Source of the DNA: Paraburkholderia caffeinitolerans
GTDB taxonomy: Bacteria; Pseudomonadota; Gammaproteobacteria; Burkholderiales; Burkholderiaceae
Length of the DNA: 64,000 bases
NCBI RefSeq assembly: GCF_902859945.1
Contig: NZ_CADIKL010000011.1
Location: 1 to 64,000, forward strand
Reading direction: 5' to 3'
The notes under the pieces were generated by a model that did no database searches, was not told the origin of the DNA, and saw nothing but the letters and a program-made list of their open reading frames with translations. Each line of letters opens with the position of its first letter. Within the stretch, counting starts at the first letter, position 1. This document shows, in pieces, positions 1 through 9,375 of this stretch. Both the position numbers and the translations under genes were made by a program.

Positions 1-417
1 TTGCGGCAGGTTCGCCAGCGCGGCGAGCATCTGGCCGGTCTGGTTCGAATCGTCGTCGATGGCCTGCTTGCCGAGGATCACCAGTTGCGGCTGCTCCTTG
101 TCGACGAGGGCCTTTAAAAGCTTCGCGACGGCGAGCGGCTGCAGGTCTTCATTCGACTCGATGAGGATCGCGCGGTCTGCGCCGATCGCCAGCGCCGTGC
201 GCAGCGTTTCCTGCGCTTGCGCGACACCGGCGGACACGGCGATCACTTCCGTCGCCACACCGGCTTCCTTCAGACGAACCGCCTCTTCAACAGCGATTTC
301 GTCGAACGGATTCATCGACATTTTCACGTTAGCGATATCGACGCCCGTGCCATCCGACTTCACGCCAACTTTCACGTTGGCATCCGTCACTCGTTTCACT
401 GCTACCAGTACCTTCAC
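1..417 (-). CDS. etfB: Electron transfer flavoprotein beta subunit (partial, N-terminal 139 residues)
   Basis: Beta subunit of the FAD/AMP-binding electron transfer flavoprotein, which passes electrons from acyl-CoA and other dehydrogenases to ETF:ubiquinone oxidoreductase. The protein starts [17 protein letters not shown], the typical EtfB start, and continues with [19 protein letters not shown] and the AMP-site region [10 protein letters not shown]. The start is GTG at 417 with an AGGAGAG ribosome-binding site just upstream. The 3' end lies beyond base 1, so it is truncated only by the window edge; etfA would be expected next. Confidence 0.95.
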   Translation of the reverse strand, partial: MKVLVAVKRVTDANVKVGVKSDGTGVDIANVKMSMNPFDEIAVEEAVRLKEAGVATEVIAVSAGVAQAQETLRTALAIGADRAILIESNEDLQPLAVAKLLKALVDKEQPQLVILGKQAIDDDSNQTGQMLAALANLPQ

Positions 418-766
418 GAAACTCTCCTGTCTGGGCGCGCCGTTGACGCAAGCCGCGCCGATATCCCGTTGTGAGCGAAGAATACGCCGCGACTGACGCA
501 TGCGCCCCCACCCAATTGAGGGGGTGTGCAAGCATCCGGGCCCAACCGCCCTTTTCTTACGGATTCCGCTGCCCGTGGGCGAAGCCTTCACGCAAAAAGA
601 CGGAGCCACCGCCTCATGAAATACGCATTTCCTCATTTAAATCAGTGATTTACAACACAATCCGAAGCACTGGAATCCGGAGTCGAAACCCCAGGCCGCA
701 TGCCTATACTGACCCTCGGACAAACGACGCAAGTTTGCTTATTCATCTTTATCTGCGAGTCGATCC
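418..766. other. Divergent intergenic region between etfB and the luxE-like gene
   Basis: About 350 bases without a convincing gene. It must hold the promoters of etfB (leftward) and of the luxE-like operon (rightward). A short C5/G5 inverted repeat around 505-527 is visible but has no U-tract. I see no small ORF with a ribosome-binding site. Confidence 0.5.
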
Positions 767-2218
767 ATGACACCTGGCGAAACGCCCCCCAGCGAACTGG
801 CCCTCGAACACAAGACCGAACTGCTACTGAATAATCCCGCCGCGCTCGCGGGCCATAATTGCCACGCCTGGCAGCACTTGCCGCGCGCCGACATCGACGC
901 CATTCAGCTACACGCACTCAAGCATCGCTTTGCACAGCTACGCAACCGCGTGCCGGTGCTTTCGAAACTCGCCGATGCCGAGGGCGTAACGAATGTCAAC
1001 GCACTAAACGACGTCGTACCGCTGCTTTTCGAACACACCGTCTTCAAGTCCTACCCACCTTCATTGCTTGAAAAGAAGCAGTTCGCTCACATCAACCGAT
1101 GGCTCGGCAAGCTCGTGACGCCCGAATTGGCGGCCCGCATTGCCGCCGCGGACGTGAGCGGCTGCAAAGGCCTCGACGAGTGGTTCGACACGATGGACGA
1201 TGCCGTACCCGAATTGCGCGTGAGTCATACGTCCGGAACCTCCGGCACGCTGTCCTTCTTGCCCAACAGCGTGCGGGAATGGGAAAAGGCCTGCGACGTG
1301 CGCAAGCTCTACGTCTGGGCCCAGACGGGTCCGGACATGGCAGACCCGGACCTGCACACGGTGTACCCCTACTTTCGCAAGGGCTACCTGAGCCATGTGC
1401 GCGCGAACGAATTTTTCATCCGCGCGCTGCTGCCGGACGCCGGCCACTTTCACGCCGCCTACCCAGCGACGCTTTCGACCGACGTGCTGCATCTGGGTGC
1501 GCGGCTGCGCGCCGCCCGTGCGAAAGGCACACTGGACCGGCTCGAGATCAGCCCCGAGCTGCTCGCCAAAAAGAAAATTTTCGACCAGCAGCAGGCCGAC
1601 ATGCCGGCCCATCTCTCGACCTTCTTCGAGGAAATGGCGACGAAATTGCGTGGCAAGCGCGTCTATATCGGCGCCACGTGGAATCTGCTGCACGGCATGG
1701 CAAAGGCAGGGCTCGAACGGGGCCTCGAATCCGTATTCCATCCGGATTCCTATATATCCACCACGGGTGGTGCGAAAGGCGTGACGCAGCCAGAAGGATG
1801 GCGCGAGGATGTGCTGCGCTTCACGGGCGCGAAGCAATTGAACGAGACCTACGCGATGTCCGAACTCGTGAGTGGATCGAGCCCGCGCTGCGAACACGGC
1901 AATTACCACTTCGCGCACACCGTAATCCCGTTCGTACTCGACCCCGAGACCAGCCGGCCGCTGCCGCGCGCGGGACGCGTAACCGGCCGCGCCGCCTTCT
2001 ACGACCTCGGCGCCGATGTTCACTGGGGCGGCTTCATCACCGGCGACGAAGTCACTGTGGAATGGGACAAGCCGTGCGCTTGCGGCCGCCCAAGCCGCTA
2101 CATCACGGGCGCGATCCAGCGCTACAGCGAGAAAAACGGCGGCGACGACAAGATCACCTGCGCGGCCACGGAAGGTTCGCATCGCGAAGCAATGGACTTC
2201 CTGAACAGCGTGGAATGA
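767..2218 (+). CDS. LuxE/PaaK-family AMP-forming acyl-activating enzyme (acyl-protein synthetase-like)
   Basis: 483 residues. The phosphate-binding loop TSGTSGTLSFLP (residues 155-166) is the adenylate-forming signature. A YAMSEL segment near residue 362 fits the second nucleotide motif, and the C-terminal part (GGFITGDEVTVEW, then CACGRPSRYI) resembles LuxE and phenylacetate-CoA ligases. LuxE enzymes activate a fatty acid as acyl-AMP and hand it to the LuxC reductase. The next gene, 52 bases on, is LuxC-like, so the pair should form a fatty-acid (or other carboxylic-acid) reductase. No luxA/luxB luciferase is present. The true acid substrate cannot be read from the sequence. Confidence 0.8.
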   Translation: MTPGETPPSELALEHKTELLLNNPAALAGHNCHAWQHLPRADIDAIQLHALKHRFAQLRNRVPVLSKLADAEGVTNVNALNDVVPLLFEHTVFKSYPPSLLEKKQFAHINRWLGKLVTPELAARIAAADVSGCKGLDEWFDTMDDAVPELRVSHTSGTSGTLSFLPNSVREWEKACDVRKLYVWAQTGPDMADPDLHTVYPYFRKGYLSHVRANEFFIRALLPDAGHFHAAYPATLSTDVLHLGARLRAARAKGTLDRLEISPELLAKKKIFDQQQADMPAHLSTFFEEMATKLRGKRVYIGATWNLLHGMAKAGLERGLESVFHPDSYISTTGGAKGVTQPEGWREDVLRFTGAKQLNETYAMSELVSGSSPRCEHGNYHFAHTVIPFVLDPETSRPLPRAGRVTGRAAFYDLGADVHWGGFITGDEVTVEWDKPCACGRPSRYITGAIQRYSEKNGGDDKITCAATEGSHREAMDFLNSVE

Positions 2219-2270
2219 CGCTAACCCGATCGAATTTTTGAATCAAAAACCTGAATCGAGACCTGACACC

Positions 2271-3734
2271 ATGAGTCTTCCCATCGCCCCGATGGTCATA
2301 CGCGGCAACGTCATCACCGACAATCTGATCGAAGTCGGCGGCCGTGGCGGCGACCTGACCTTTCTCACGCCCGACGCGCATCGATACCTCGACAAACTGC
2401 CGCTAGGCAACCCGGCGCGGCTCGCCGACCTGTACGCACTGAGCTTCGCCGACATCCTCGACTATGCCGAAGCGCTCGGCGAGCGCCTGGATCTGGCGAC
2501 CAATCCGCATTTGCATCAAGCCTGCGAGCTGTCGTACCGGACCGCGCCCGTCACGCCGACGATGGTCAAGGGCAGCTACCTGGGCCTGCGCAACATGCTC
2601 TCCCGCGCCGCGATCACGGAGGCCGTGGAAAGCACGGTGGGCATCAAACACCTCGAAGGCTGGGTCAAGCAGAGGCTCATCGACGGCACCGAACTCGAAG
2701 TGCGCTGCTTCGGTGCGCGCACGCTGCACATCGTAGCCGGCAATGCGACGAGCCTGTCTTTGCTGACGATCATTCGCAACATGGTGCTGCGCAGCGACGC
2801 CATCATCAAGGCGCCCTCCAACGACCCGTTCACTGCCCTCGCCATCGCACGCACGATGATCGACATGGCGCCCGATCACCCGTTGACGCGCCATCTGAGC
2901 GTCGCCTACTGGAAGGGCGGCGACACCGCGTTCGAGGAGCGCCTGTATCAGCCGCAAAACCTCGAGAAGATCGTTGCGTGGGGCGGCTATGCGTCGATGA
3001 AGCACGTCACCCGCTATATTCAGCCCGGCCTCGAGTTGATCTCGCTCGACCCCAAGCGCAGCGCCAGCATCATCGGCCGCGACACGTTCGAAAGCGATGC
3101 GTCGATGCGCGAAGCGGCGCTGCGGCTCGCCAGCGACATCGGCGCGCTGAACCAGAAAGGCTGCGTGTGCGCGCGCGTCGTGTACGTGCAGAGCGGCACG
3201 GACGCGGAGGGACTCGCCAGGCTCAACCGGCTCGGCCAGTACGTGTACGAAGCCATGCTCGGGTTGCCCAACACGCTTTCGACCGCGCCCAAACGCTACG
3301 ACCCGGCGCTGAAGGCCGAAGTTGACGCTCTGCGACTCGACGACGATTGGTACAAGGTCATCGGCGGCAAAGACGGCGAAGGCGCGATCATCTGCTCGCA
3401 GCTTCCCGAGCCTGTCGCCTTTGCCGCGTCGCTCGACGACCGCACCGCCAACCTCGTGCCTGTTGATTCGCTGGACGAAGTCATGGCCGCCGTCGACGCC
3501 TATACGCAAACCGTCGGCATCTACCCAGAGAGCCTCAAGGACGAGTTGAAGGACAGGCTGCCGCTCTACGGCGCGCAACGCATTGTCTCGCTCGGCTACG
3601 CCGCAGCGATGAAATGGGCCGCGCCGCAAGACGCCATCGAGCCGCTGCGCCGCATGGGCAAATGGATCTCGAACCAGATTGCCACGCCCGAAACATCGGC
3701 CGCGCCGTGGATGCGGCCCTCCATCGAGGCGTAA
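2271..3734 (+). CDS. LuxC-type acyl-CoA/acyl-protein reductase (aldehyde-forming)
   Basis: 487 residues from the ATG at 2271 (MSLPIAPMVIRGNV). An in-frame TTG at 2238 would add 11 residues but has no better ribosome-binding site. The protein matches the LuxC acyl-CoA reductase family over its length. A KAPSNDPFTA segment lies in the cofactor region, and the likely thioester cysteine is in QKGCVCARVVYV (Cys298 or Cys300). Expected reaction: NADPH-dependent reduction of an enzyme- or CoA-bound acyl group to the aldehyde, using acyl groups from the upstream LuxE-like protein. It sits between the activating enzyme and an alcohol dehydrogenase, which implies acid to aldehyde to alcohol, or the reverse. 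Confidence 0.8.
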   Translation: MSLPIAPMVIRGNVITDNLIEVGGRGGDLTFLTPDAHRYLDKLPLGNPARLADLYALSFADILDYAEALGERLDLATNPHLHQACELSYRTAPVTPTMVKGSYLGLRNMLSRAAITEAVESTVGIKHLEGWVKQRLIDGTELEVRCFGARTLHIVAGNATSLSLLTIIRNMVLRSDAIIKAPSNDPFTALAIARTMIDMAPDHPLTRHLSVAYWKGGDTAFEERLYQPQNLEKIVAWGGYASMKHVTRYIQPGLELISLDPKRSASIIGRDTFESDASMREAALRLASDIGALNQKGCVCARVVYVQSGTDAEGLARLNRLGQYVYEAMLGLPNTLSTAPKRYDPALKAEVDALRLDDDWYKVIGGKDGEGAIICSQLPEPVAFAASLDDRTANLVPVDSLDEVMAAVDAYTQTVGIYPESLKDELKDRLPLYGAQRIVSLGYAAAMKWAAPQDAIEPLRRMGKWISNQIATPETSAAPWMRPSIEA

Positions 3735-3808
3735 GCCCCACCTTCTCAATCCCGTCGCACGCCACCGAACTTTCACGGCGTGCGGCACGAACTTTCACAC
3801 CATCATCC

Positions 3809-4870
3809 ATGACTACCTGCAAAGCCTTTGGCGCCTGCGAGGCGCACGCCGACCTCACCCCCATGCACATCGAACGGCGTGCCCTGCGCGAGCACGACGT
3901 CGCCATCGACATCGACTATTGCGGCATCTGCCATTCCGACGCGCATGCCGTCCACAACGACTGGGGCACCACGGTCTACCCTTGCGTGCCGGGCCACGAG
4001 ATCGTCGGACGCGTGAGCGCGGTGGGCGCCCATGTCACCCGTTACAAGCCGGGTGACCGCGTCGCGGTGGGATGTCTGGTGGACAGCTGCCAGGCCTGCC
4101 CGTCCTGCGAAGGCGGACAGGAACAGAACTGCGCGAAGGGCCCCACCGCGACCTACAACGGCAAGGATCGGCACACCGGAGAAACGACGCTCGGCGGCTA
4201 TTCGGAGCGCATCGTCGTGCGCGAGCAGTTCGTGCTGCGCGTGCCCGACGCTCTCGACGTACGCTACGCCGGTCCGCTGCTGTGCGCCGGCATTACCGTC
4301 TGGACGCCGCTGCGCCGTTATGGCGTCGGCGAGGGTTCGAAGATTGCCGTCGTCGGGCTCGGCGGCCTCGGACACATGGCCGTGAAGCTCGCCGTCGCGC
4401 TCGGCGCCGAGGTGACAGTCATCACCACGTCGGCCAGCAAGGCCGACGACGCGCGCGCGCTCGGCGCATCGGACGTCCTGCTCTCGAAAGACCCGAAGGC
4501 GATGCAGGCCGCGGCCAATCGCTTCGACTTCATCCTCGACACGATCCCGACCAGGCACAACGTCAACCCCTATCTGATGCTGCTCGGCCGCAATGGCGTG
4601 CTCGTGCTGGTGGGCGCGCTCGAACCGCTCGAAGCCGTGCACGGCGCGCTGCTGGTGATCAACAACCGGTCGATCGCCGGTTCGCTGATCGGCGGCCTGC
4701 CGGCAACCCAGGAGTTGCTCGACTTCTGCGCCGAACACAACGTGCTGCCCGACTGCGAGATCGTTGATGTACACGAGATCAACACGGCATTCACCCGGAT
4801 GCAGGCTAATGACGTGAAATACCGCTTCGTCATCGACATGGCGACGCTGCACGACGTCAAGACGGACTGA
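3809..4870 (+). CDS. Zinc-dependent NAD(P) alcohol dehydrogenase (YahK/cinnamyl-alcohol-type MDR)
   Basis: 353 residues from the ATG at 3809. Catalytic zinc ligands are Cys38 (YCGICHSD) and His63/Glu64 (PGHE). Structural zinc cysteines are at 94, 97, 100 and 108. The Rossmann motif VVGLGGLGHMAVK is intact. The medium-chain family, close to YahK and cinnamyl alcohol dehydrogenases, interconverts aldehydes and primary alcohols. It lies 74 bases after the luxC-like gene on the same strand and is the natural partner for the aldehyde made there, or for alcohol released by the nearby alkylsulfatase. Substrate is inferred only. Confidence 0.88.
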   Translation: MTTCKAFGACEAHADLTPMHIERRALREHDVAIDIDYCGICHSDAHAVHNDWGTTVYPCVPGHEIVGRVSAVGAHVTRYKPGDRVAVGCLVDSCQACPSCEGGQEQNCAKGPTATYNGKDRHTGETTLGGYSERIVVREQFVLRVPDALDVRYAGPLLCAGITVWTPLRRYGVGEGSKIAVVGLGGLGHMAVKLAVALGAEVTVITTSASKADDARALGASDVLLSKDPKAMQAAANRFDFILDTIPTRHNVNPYLMLLGRNGVLVLVGALEPLEAVHGALLVINNRSIAGSLIGGLPATQELLDFCAEHNVLPDCEIVDVHEINTAFTRMQANDVKYRFVIDMATLHDVKTD

Positions 4871-4995
4871 ACCGGCGGGCGCACGCTGCCGGTACCCCTC
4901 CCCCCTCCAAACGAGCGGTGACCGCGCGGGAAAAGCGTTGTACAAGTAAAAACTACGCGACTATCGAACCATTCCAGCAGAGGGGGCACGCAGCA

Positions 4996-6057
4996 ATGAA
5001 CGATGGGAATCACAGCGACACGGCAGGCCATGGTCTCGCCTATCCCTGCGGCGCGCCGCCCGAGCGCGGCGAAGCGCACGAAATCGCGCCCGGCGTGCGC
5101 TGGATGCGCCTCCCGCTACCCATGTCGCTCGCGCACATCAACGTCTGGGCCATCGAAGACGGCGGGAGGCACACGCTCGTCGATACCGGCCTCGGCAACG
5201 AGGAGACCATCGAGAACTGGCGCGCGCTGCTCGCGGGGCCGCTCTCGGCTGGCGTCGCGCGCGTGATTGTCACGCACCTGCATCCCGACCATGTCGGCAT
5301 GGCCGGCTGGCTCACGCGCGAGCACAGGTGCCGCCTGTGGATGACGCGCACCGAGTATCTGCAATGCCGGATGCTGGCCGGCGATACCGGCCAGGCAGCG
5401 CCGGACGACGCCGTTGCGTTTTATCGGCGCGCGGGCTGGGACAAACCCGCCATCGACGCGTATCGCAAGCGCTTCGGCAGCTTTGGCCGGCTCCTTTCGC
5501 CGCTGCCCGCGAGCTACCGGCGCATGCACGACGGGGAAGTCATCGCGATCGGCGAGCACGAGTGGCACGTGGTCGTCGGCGCGGGGCACACGCCGGAGCA
5601 TGCATGCCTCTACTGCCCGTCGCTGAAGCTGTTCATCTCGGGGGATCAGGTGCTGCCGCGCATCTCGTCGAATATCTCCGTGCTGCCGAGCGAGCCCGAC
5701 GCGGACCCCATGGCCGCCTGGCTCGATTCGCTCGACGCACTGCGCCGGCGCGTGCCCGACGACGTACTGGTGCTGCCCGCGCACAACGAACCGTTCACAG
5801 GGCTTCACGCCCGTCTCACGCGCCTGGAAACCAGCCAACGGAACGCGCTCGAACGCCTGCACGCCGCCTTGCGGGAGCCGAAGCGCGCCATCGACACGTT
5901 CACTACGCTGTTCGGCCGCGCAATCGCACAAGAGGATGCGTCGACCTATGGCCTCGCGACCGGCGAAAGCATCGCGCACCTGAATTATCTGGTGAAGCGG
6001 GGCATGGCGCGCCGCCACGAGGACGACGACGGCGTCGCCTGGTATCGCGCAATCTGA
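4996..6057 (+). CDS. MBL-fold metallohydrolase (LACTB2-like, with C-terminal helical domain)
   Basis: 353 residues from the ATG at 4996. The metallo-beta-lactamase motif HLHPDH (His94, His96, Asp98, His99) is complete, followed by GAGHTPEHACLY, SGDQVLPRISSN and the late histidine in LPAHNEPF. The last ~80 residues look like the winged-helix tail common in this subgroup. Such enzymes hydrolyse thioesters or esters. Placement 125 bases after the alcohol dehydrogenase suggests a role in the acyl/aldehyde pathway, for example thioester cleavage, but this is inference. Confidence 0.82.
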   Translation: MNDGNHSDTAGHGLAYPCGAPPERGEAHEIAPGVRWMRLPLPMSLAHINVWAIEDGGRHTLVDTGLGNEETIENWRALLAGPLSAGVARVIVTHLHPDHVGMAGWLTREHRCRLWMTRTEYLQCRMLAGDTGQAAPDDAVAFYRRAGWDKPAIDAYRKRFGSFGRLLSPLPASYRRMHDGEVIAIGEHEWHVVVGAGHTPEHACLYCPSLKLFISGDQVLPRISSNISVLPSEPDADPMAAWLDSLDALRRRVPDDVLVLPAHNEPFTGLHARLTRLETSQRNALERLHAALREPKRAIDTFTTLFGRAIAQEDASTYGLATGESIAHLNYLVKRGMARRHEDDDGVAWYRAI

Positions 6058-6099
6058 GGGGCAGGCCGTGATGCGCCTGCCGTCAGCCGCGAGCGTCAA

Positions 6100-8046
6100 T
6101 CAAGGTTCGACGACATTGAAATCCCCCGTGAAGCGATCCAGCGTTTGCAGCAACGCCGTGAATCGATCCGCTTCGCCTTCAAGCACGATGTGCCCTTGCT
6201 CAATGGCCTCCGGAAAGGTCGTTTCAGCCAGCATGATCCGGTTGAGCGTGGCGCGCGACATCGAGACCGTCACGTGGGGCGGCGTTGCACGAGTCGTTGC
6301 AAGCGGCATCTCCGAGCACGTCAAGGCGCCGTTTTGCAGATTCAGTGCGTAGCGTTTGCCCGTGTCGGTGAAATGCCACGCAAAGCGCGAGTGCAGGGAT
6401 TGCGCCTTCAAGCCGTCGACGCGTATGGCGAGATAGTCGAAAAACAATGCGTCGCTGATGGCGCAGACCATATCGGCGCTACGCCCCCCCACCGCGGCCG
6501 TGCTCCCACGCCCCTCGCGCAACTCACGCGCACCGAGCAAAAACGCGTTGCGCCATGTAGCCGATTCGGTCTGAAACCCCATCTGCTCGAGCGCCGCCGC
6601 GCCCAGTTCGCGCGCCGCTGTGTTCCCCGGCTCGGCGAATACGAGGTGATTCATCACCTGCGCAACCCAACGGTACTCGCCGCGCTCGAAGTCCTGGCGC
6701 GCCCGCTCGATCATGGCCTGCGCGCCGCCCATGTATTCGACGTAACGCGGGCCCGACATTTCCGGCGGCAGCGCATGCAGGTTGCTGGGATTGCCGTCGT
6801 ACCAACTGAGGTAAAACTGGTAGATCGCCTTGACGTTATGCGACACCGTTCCGTAATAGCCGCGCGTGTGCCATTGCGAAGCGAGGCTTTCGGGCAGTTG
6901 CATCCGCTCCGCAATCTCAATGCCGCTCAGGCCGTGATTCATCATTCTCACAGTCTGGTCATGCAGGAACTTGTACAGGTCGCGTTGCTGCTCGATAAAG
7001 GCGGTAAGGCGCGCGCGGCCCCAGGTGGGCCAGTGATGCTGAGCGAACACGACGTCGGCGTGAGGCGCGTAGCGTTCCAGCGAGTCATTCAGATAGCGCG
7101 ACCACAAACGCGCATTGCGAACCTGCGCGCCGCGCAACGGGCAGAGATTGTGCAACGTGCGCGTGCCATTCTCGGCCAGATTCAAGGCACGAAGTTGAGG
7201 AAAGAAGAAGTGCATTTCAGCGGGCGCCTCGCTCTCGGGCGTCAACTGGAAGACGATTTCGATTCCGTCGATCACGTGCGTTTCGGTTTCTTGCCGAATC
7301 AGCTGGGTCGGCTCGATCAGCGTGATGGTGCCGCGCGGCCCCGTCTTGCCGAGCCCGGCATCGATCTGGCAACAGGCGTTGCGCGCGAGCGAGGTGCCGC
7401 CCTGAAACTGCGCACGACGCCACATGACGGCGCCCGCCATGACGTTCTCGGAAACGGCTTCCTCCATGAAGCCTTCGGGCGCGATCACGCTGACCTTGCC
7501 TGCGCGCACGTCCGCTTCGCTCGTGACGCCCTTCACGCCGCCGAAGTGATCGGCATGACTGTGGCTGTAGATCACGGCGACCACCGGCTTTACCGGGCGA
7601 TGGCTCAAATACAGATTCAGCGCCGCTTCCGCCGTTTCGCGGCAAGTCAGCGGGTCGATGATGATGAGCCCCGAATCGCCTTCGATGATCGTCATGTTGG
7701 CCAGATCAAAGCCGCGGACCTGGTAAATGCGCTCGGTCACCTTGAAGAGGCCGTGAATCAGATTCAGCCGGGCTTGGCGCCACAGCGCGGGATGCGCCGT
7801 AGCGGGCGCCACCGGATCATTCAGGAATGCGTAGTCTCCGAGGCCCCATACGAGCCTGCCGTAAGCATCGCGAACCTCCGCGTCGGGCACGGTGCCGATG
7901 AAGCCCCGCCGGGCCTCCTCTTCGTCGAGATGATCTTCCGGGGGCAGCCCGCGAATGGCCTGTTCGTGCGCCAATACCGTTGCCGGCGTGGCGCCGCGTT
8001 CGATCTGCCGGGGTTCGACAGCTTGATCTTGATGAATTTGCGACAT
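6100..8046 (-). CDS. sdsA: Alkylsulfatase of the SdsA1/BDS1 family
   Basis: 648 residues, the usual length of class III (MBL-fold) alkylsulfatases. The zinc motif SHSHADHFGG has His162, His164, Asp166 and His167. A dimerisation segment and a C-terminal SCP2-like domain (about residues 520-648, ending LDRFTGDFNVVEP) follow. These enzymes hydrolyse primary alkyl sulfates such as dodecyl sulfate to the fatty alcohol and sulfate. Unlike secreted SdsA1, the N-terminus (MSQIHQDQAVEPRQ) shows no signal peptide, so it may be cytosolic. It is transcribed away from an SdsB-like LysR gene, the known sdsA/sdsB arrangement, and converges on the lux-like operon. Confidence 0.9.
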   Translation of the reverse strand: MSQIHQDQAVEPRQIERGATPATVLAHEQAIRGLPPEDHLDEEEARRGFIGTVPDAEVRDAYGRLVWGLGDYAFLNDPVAPATAHPALWRQARLNLIHGLFKVTERIYQVRGFDLANMTIIEGDSGLIIIDPLTCRETAEAALNLYLSHRPVKPVVAVIYSHSHADHFGGVKGVTSEADVRAGKVSVIAPEGFMEEAVSENVMAGAVMWRRAQFQGGTSLARNACCQIDAGLGKTGPRGTITLIEPTQLIRQETETHVIDGIEIVFQLTPESEAPAEMHFFFPQLRALNLAENGTRTLHNLCPLRGAQVRNARLWSRYLNDSLERYAPHADVVFAQHHWPTWGRARLTAFIEQQRDLYKFLHDQTVRMMNHGLSGIEIAERMQLPESLASQWHTRGYYGTVSHNVKAIYQFYLSWYDGNPSNLHALPPEMSGPRYVEYMGGAQAMIERARQDFERGEYRWVAQVMNHLVFAEPGNTAARELGAAALEQMGFQTESATWRNAFLLGARELREGRGSTAAVGGRSADMVCAISDALFFDYLAIRVDGLKAQSLHSRFAWHFTDTGKRYALNLQNGALTCSEMPLATTRATPPHVTVSMSRATLNRIMLAETTFPEAIEQGHIVLEGEADRFTALLQTLDRFTGDFNVVEP

Positions 8047-8174
8047 GGTTTGAATTCCGACCGCGTTGTAACGGTGCCAGCCCGTTTAGTCTGATCAATA
8101 CCCGAAAACAGCCATGCCGCCTGCAAGGCTGAGAGGGGCAACGAGGGTTATTTCAGCCTCAACGACCGTATAAT

Positions 8175-8192
8175 TCAAATGAGAACTTTTGA
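8175..8192. promoter_or_regulatory. Candidate LysR-type binding site between sdsA and its regulator
   Basis: An inverted repeat TCAAA-N8-TTTGA lies in the 173-base divergent region, 28 bases before the LysR start. Its size and position fit a LysR activator/autorepression site, but only the symmetry is seen. Confidence 0.4.
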
Positions 8193-8219
8193 TACGATCC
8201 ATGCAAAAAAGGTTAGTCC

Positions 8220-9110
8220 GTGAACCTGAAGCGACTGGAACATCTGGTGGCGCTGGTGGAGGAAGGCACCTTTGCCGCCGCCGCGCGGCGCGTCAACCGC
8301 ACCCAGCCGGCCTTGACGCGCAGTATCCAGACGCTCGAGGACGAAGCCGGCCTTCCGCTGTTCGACCGCGCGGCGCGCGGCGTCACGCTGACGTCCACGG
8401 GCCAGATGGTGCTGGAGCGGGCAAGGCGCATTCTGTTTGAGGCGAGCTGTCTCGAGCGGGATCTTCAACTCGTCCAGCAAAACGAAATGGGAAGCGTGCG
8501 ATTCGGGCTCGGCCCGTTTGCGGGCGCGATGTTCCTGTCGCCGGTGCTGCGGGTCATGCAGCGCGACTGGCCGAAGCTGCGCGTCAGTGCCGAAGTCAAC
8601 AGCGGCGAGGCCCTGTTCGCGGCGTTGCAGGCGGAGCAACTGGATTTCGTTGTGGCTGCTGAGCGAACGATGCCGCTTACCGTCGAGATGGAAGTCCGCT
8701 CATTGAAGCCCGACCCGATTGCGCTTTTCGTGCGGCCCACCCATCCGCTGTGCGGCAGTCCGGTCAGCCTCGCGCAGATTCGCGACGCCAGATTGGCCAC
8801 CGTACCGCTACCCTCCACTGCACACGAACTCTGGCGCACGTTGCTGCGATGCAGACCCGGAGAAGACGTTCTGCCGCGCGTCGAGAGCAATGATTTCCGC
8901 GTTTTGGCGGAGCTCGCCAGCCACGACGACGTGGTGCTTATCGCACCGAACCGCGCACTGACACGCGAGCTCGAATCGGGCGAGCTGGTTCAATTGCGTG
9001 TCGACGACCTTCGGGAACTGCGCGTGCAATATTCGATCGCTTACCTTGCGCACCGTACGCTGTCTCCCGCTGCGGAAAGGGCGATTGCGACGTTCGAAAC
9101 AGTTGACTGA
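8220..9110 (+). CDS. LysR-family regulator, SdsB-like
   Basis: 296 residues from a GTG at 8220. The N-terminal winged helix-turn-helix (LEHLVALVEEGTFAAAARRV, then TQPALTRSIQTLE) is followed by an effector-binding domain. It is divergent from the alkylsulfatase gene, the arrangement described for SdsB/SdsB1, so activation of sdsA by alkyl sulfate or its product alcohol is the likely role. Assignment to SdsB rests on context; the LysR family itself is certain. Confidence 0.88.
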   Translation: MNLKRLEHLVALVEEGTFAAAARRVNRTQPALTRSIQTLEDEAGLPLFDRAARGVTLTSTGQMVLERARRILFEASCLERDLQLVQQNEMGSVRFGLGPFAGAMFLSPVLRVMQRDWPKLRVSAEVNSGEALFAALQAEQLDFVVAAERTMPLTVEMEVRSLKPDPIALFVRPTHPLCGSPVSLAQIRDARLATVPLPSTAHELWRTLLRCRPGEDVLPRVESNDFRVLAELASHDDVVLIAPNRALTRELESGELVQLRVDDLRELRVQYSIAYLAHRTLSPAAERAIATFETVD

Positions 9111-9210
9111 ACGTTGCGTGCCTGACAGCGCGACATCCGGCCGTGCACGAGGTTGGAATGGATGGGCTTCTGCGTGACGTTGAGATCCATGATGCTTCCA
9201 GAGCGGGGCA

Positions 9211-9375
9211 TCATCTACGCGTCAAAGCGCCGAATAGCAGACTGCCAATAAACAGGACAACGAAGATTATAAAGAGGACCTTGGCAATGCTCGCCGCGCC
9301 AGCAGCGATGCCGCCAAACCCCAAGACAGCCGCGACCACGGCGATGATGAAAAACACGACGGAGTAGTAAAGCAT
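9211..9375 (-). CDS. DUF1328 (YtjA-type) small membrane protein
   Basis: 54 residues with two hydrophobic segments: [20 protein letters not shown], then a glycine/alanine-rich turn, then [19 protein letters not shown]. This is the characteristic pattern of the DUF1328 inner-membrane proteins, which are often stress-induced in proteobacteria. An AGGAGC ribosome-binding site precedes the ATG at 9375. Function is unknown in the family. Confidence 0.88.
   Translation of the reverse strand: MLYYSVVFFIIAVVAAVLGFGGIAAGAASIAKVLFIIFVVLFIGSLLFGALTRR

Noticed and set aside
505..527. Terminator hairpin in the etfB-luxE intergenic region
   Set aside because: The C5/G5 stem has a long loop and no U-tract; both flanking genes point away from it, so no terminator is expected there.
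767..6057. A bacterial bioluminescence (lux) operon
   Set aside because: luxC- and luxE-like genes are present but no luciferase alpha or beta subunit exists anywhere in the window.
6145..8094. A 649-codon open frame on the plus strand
   Set aside because: Mirror of the alkylsulfatase gene, whose zinc motif and length make it the real one.
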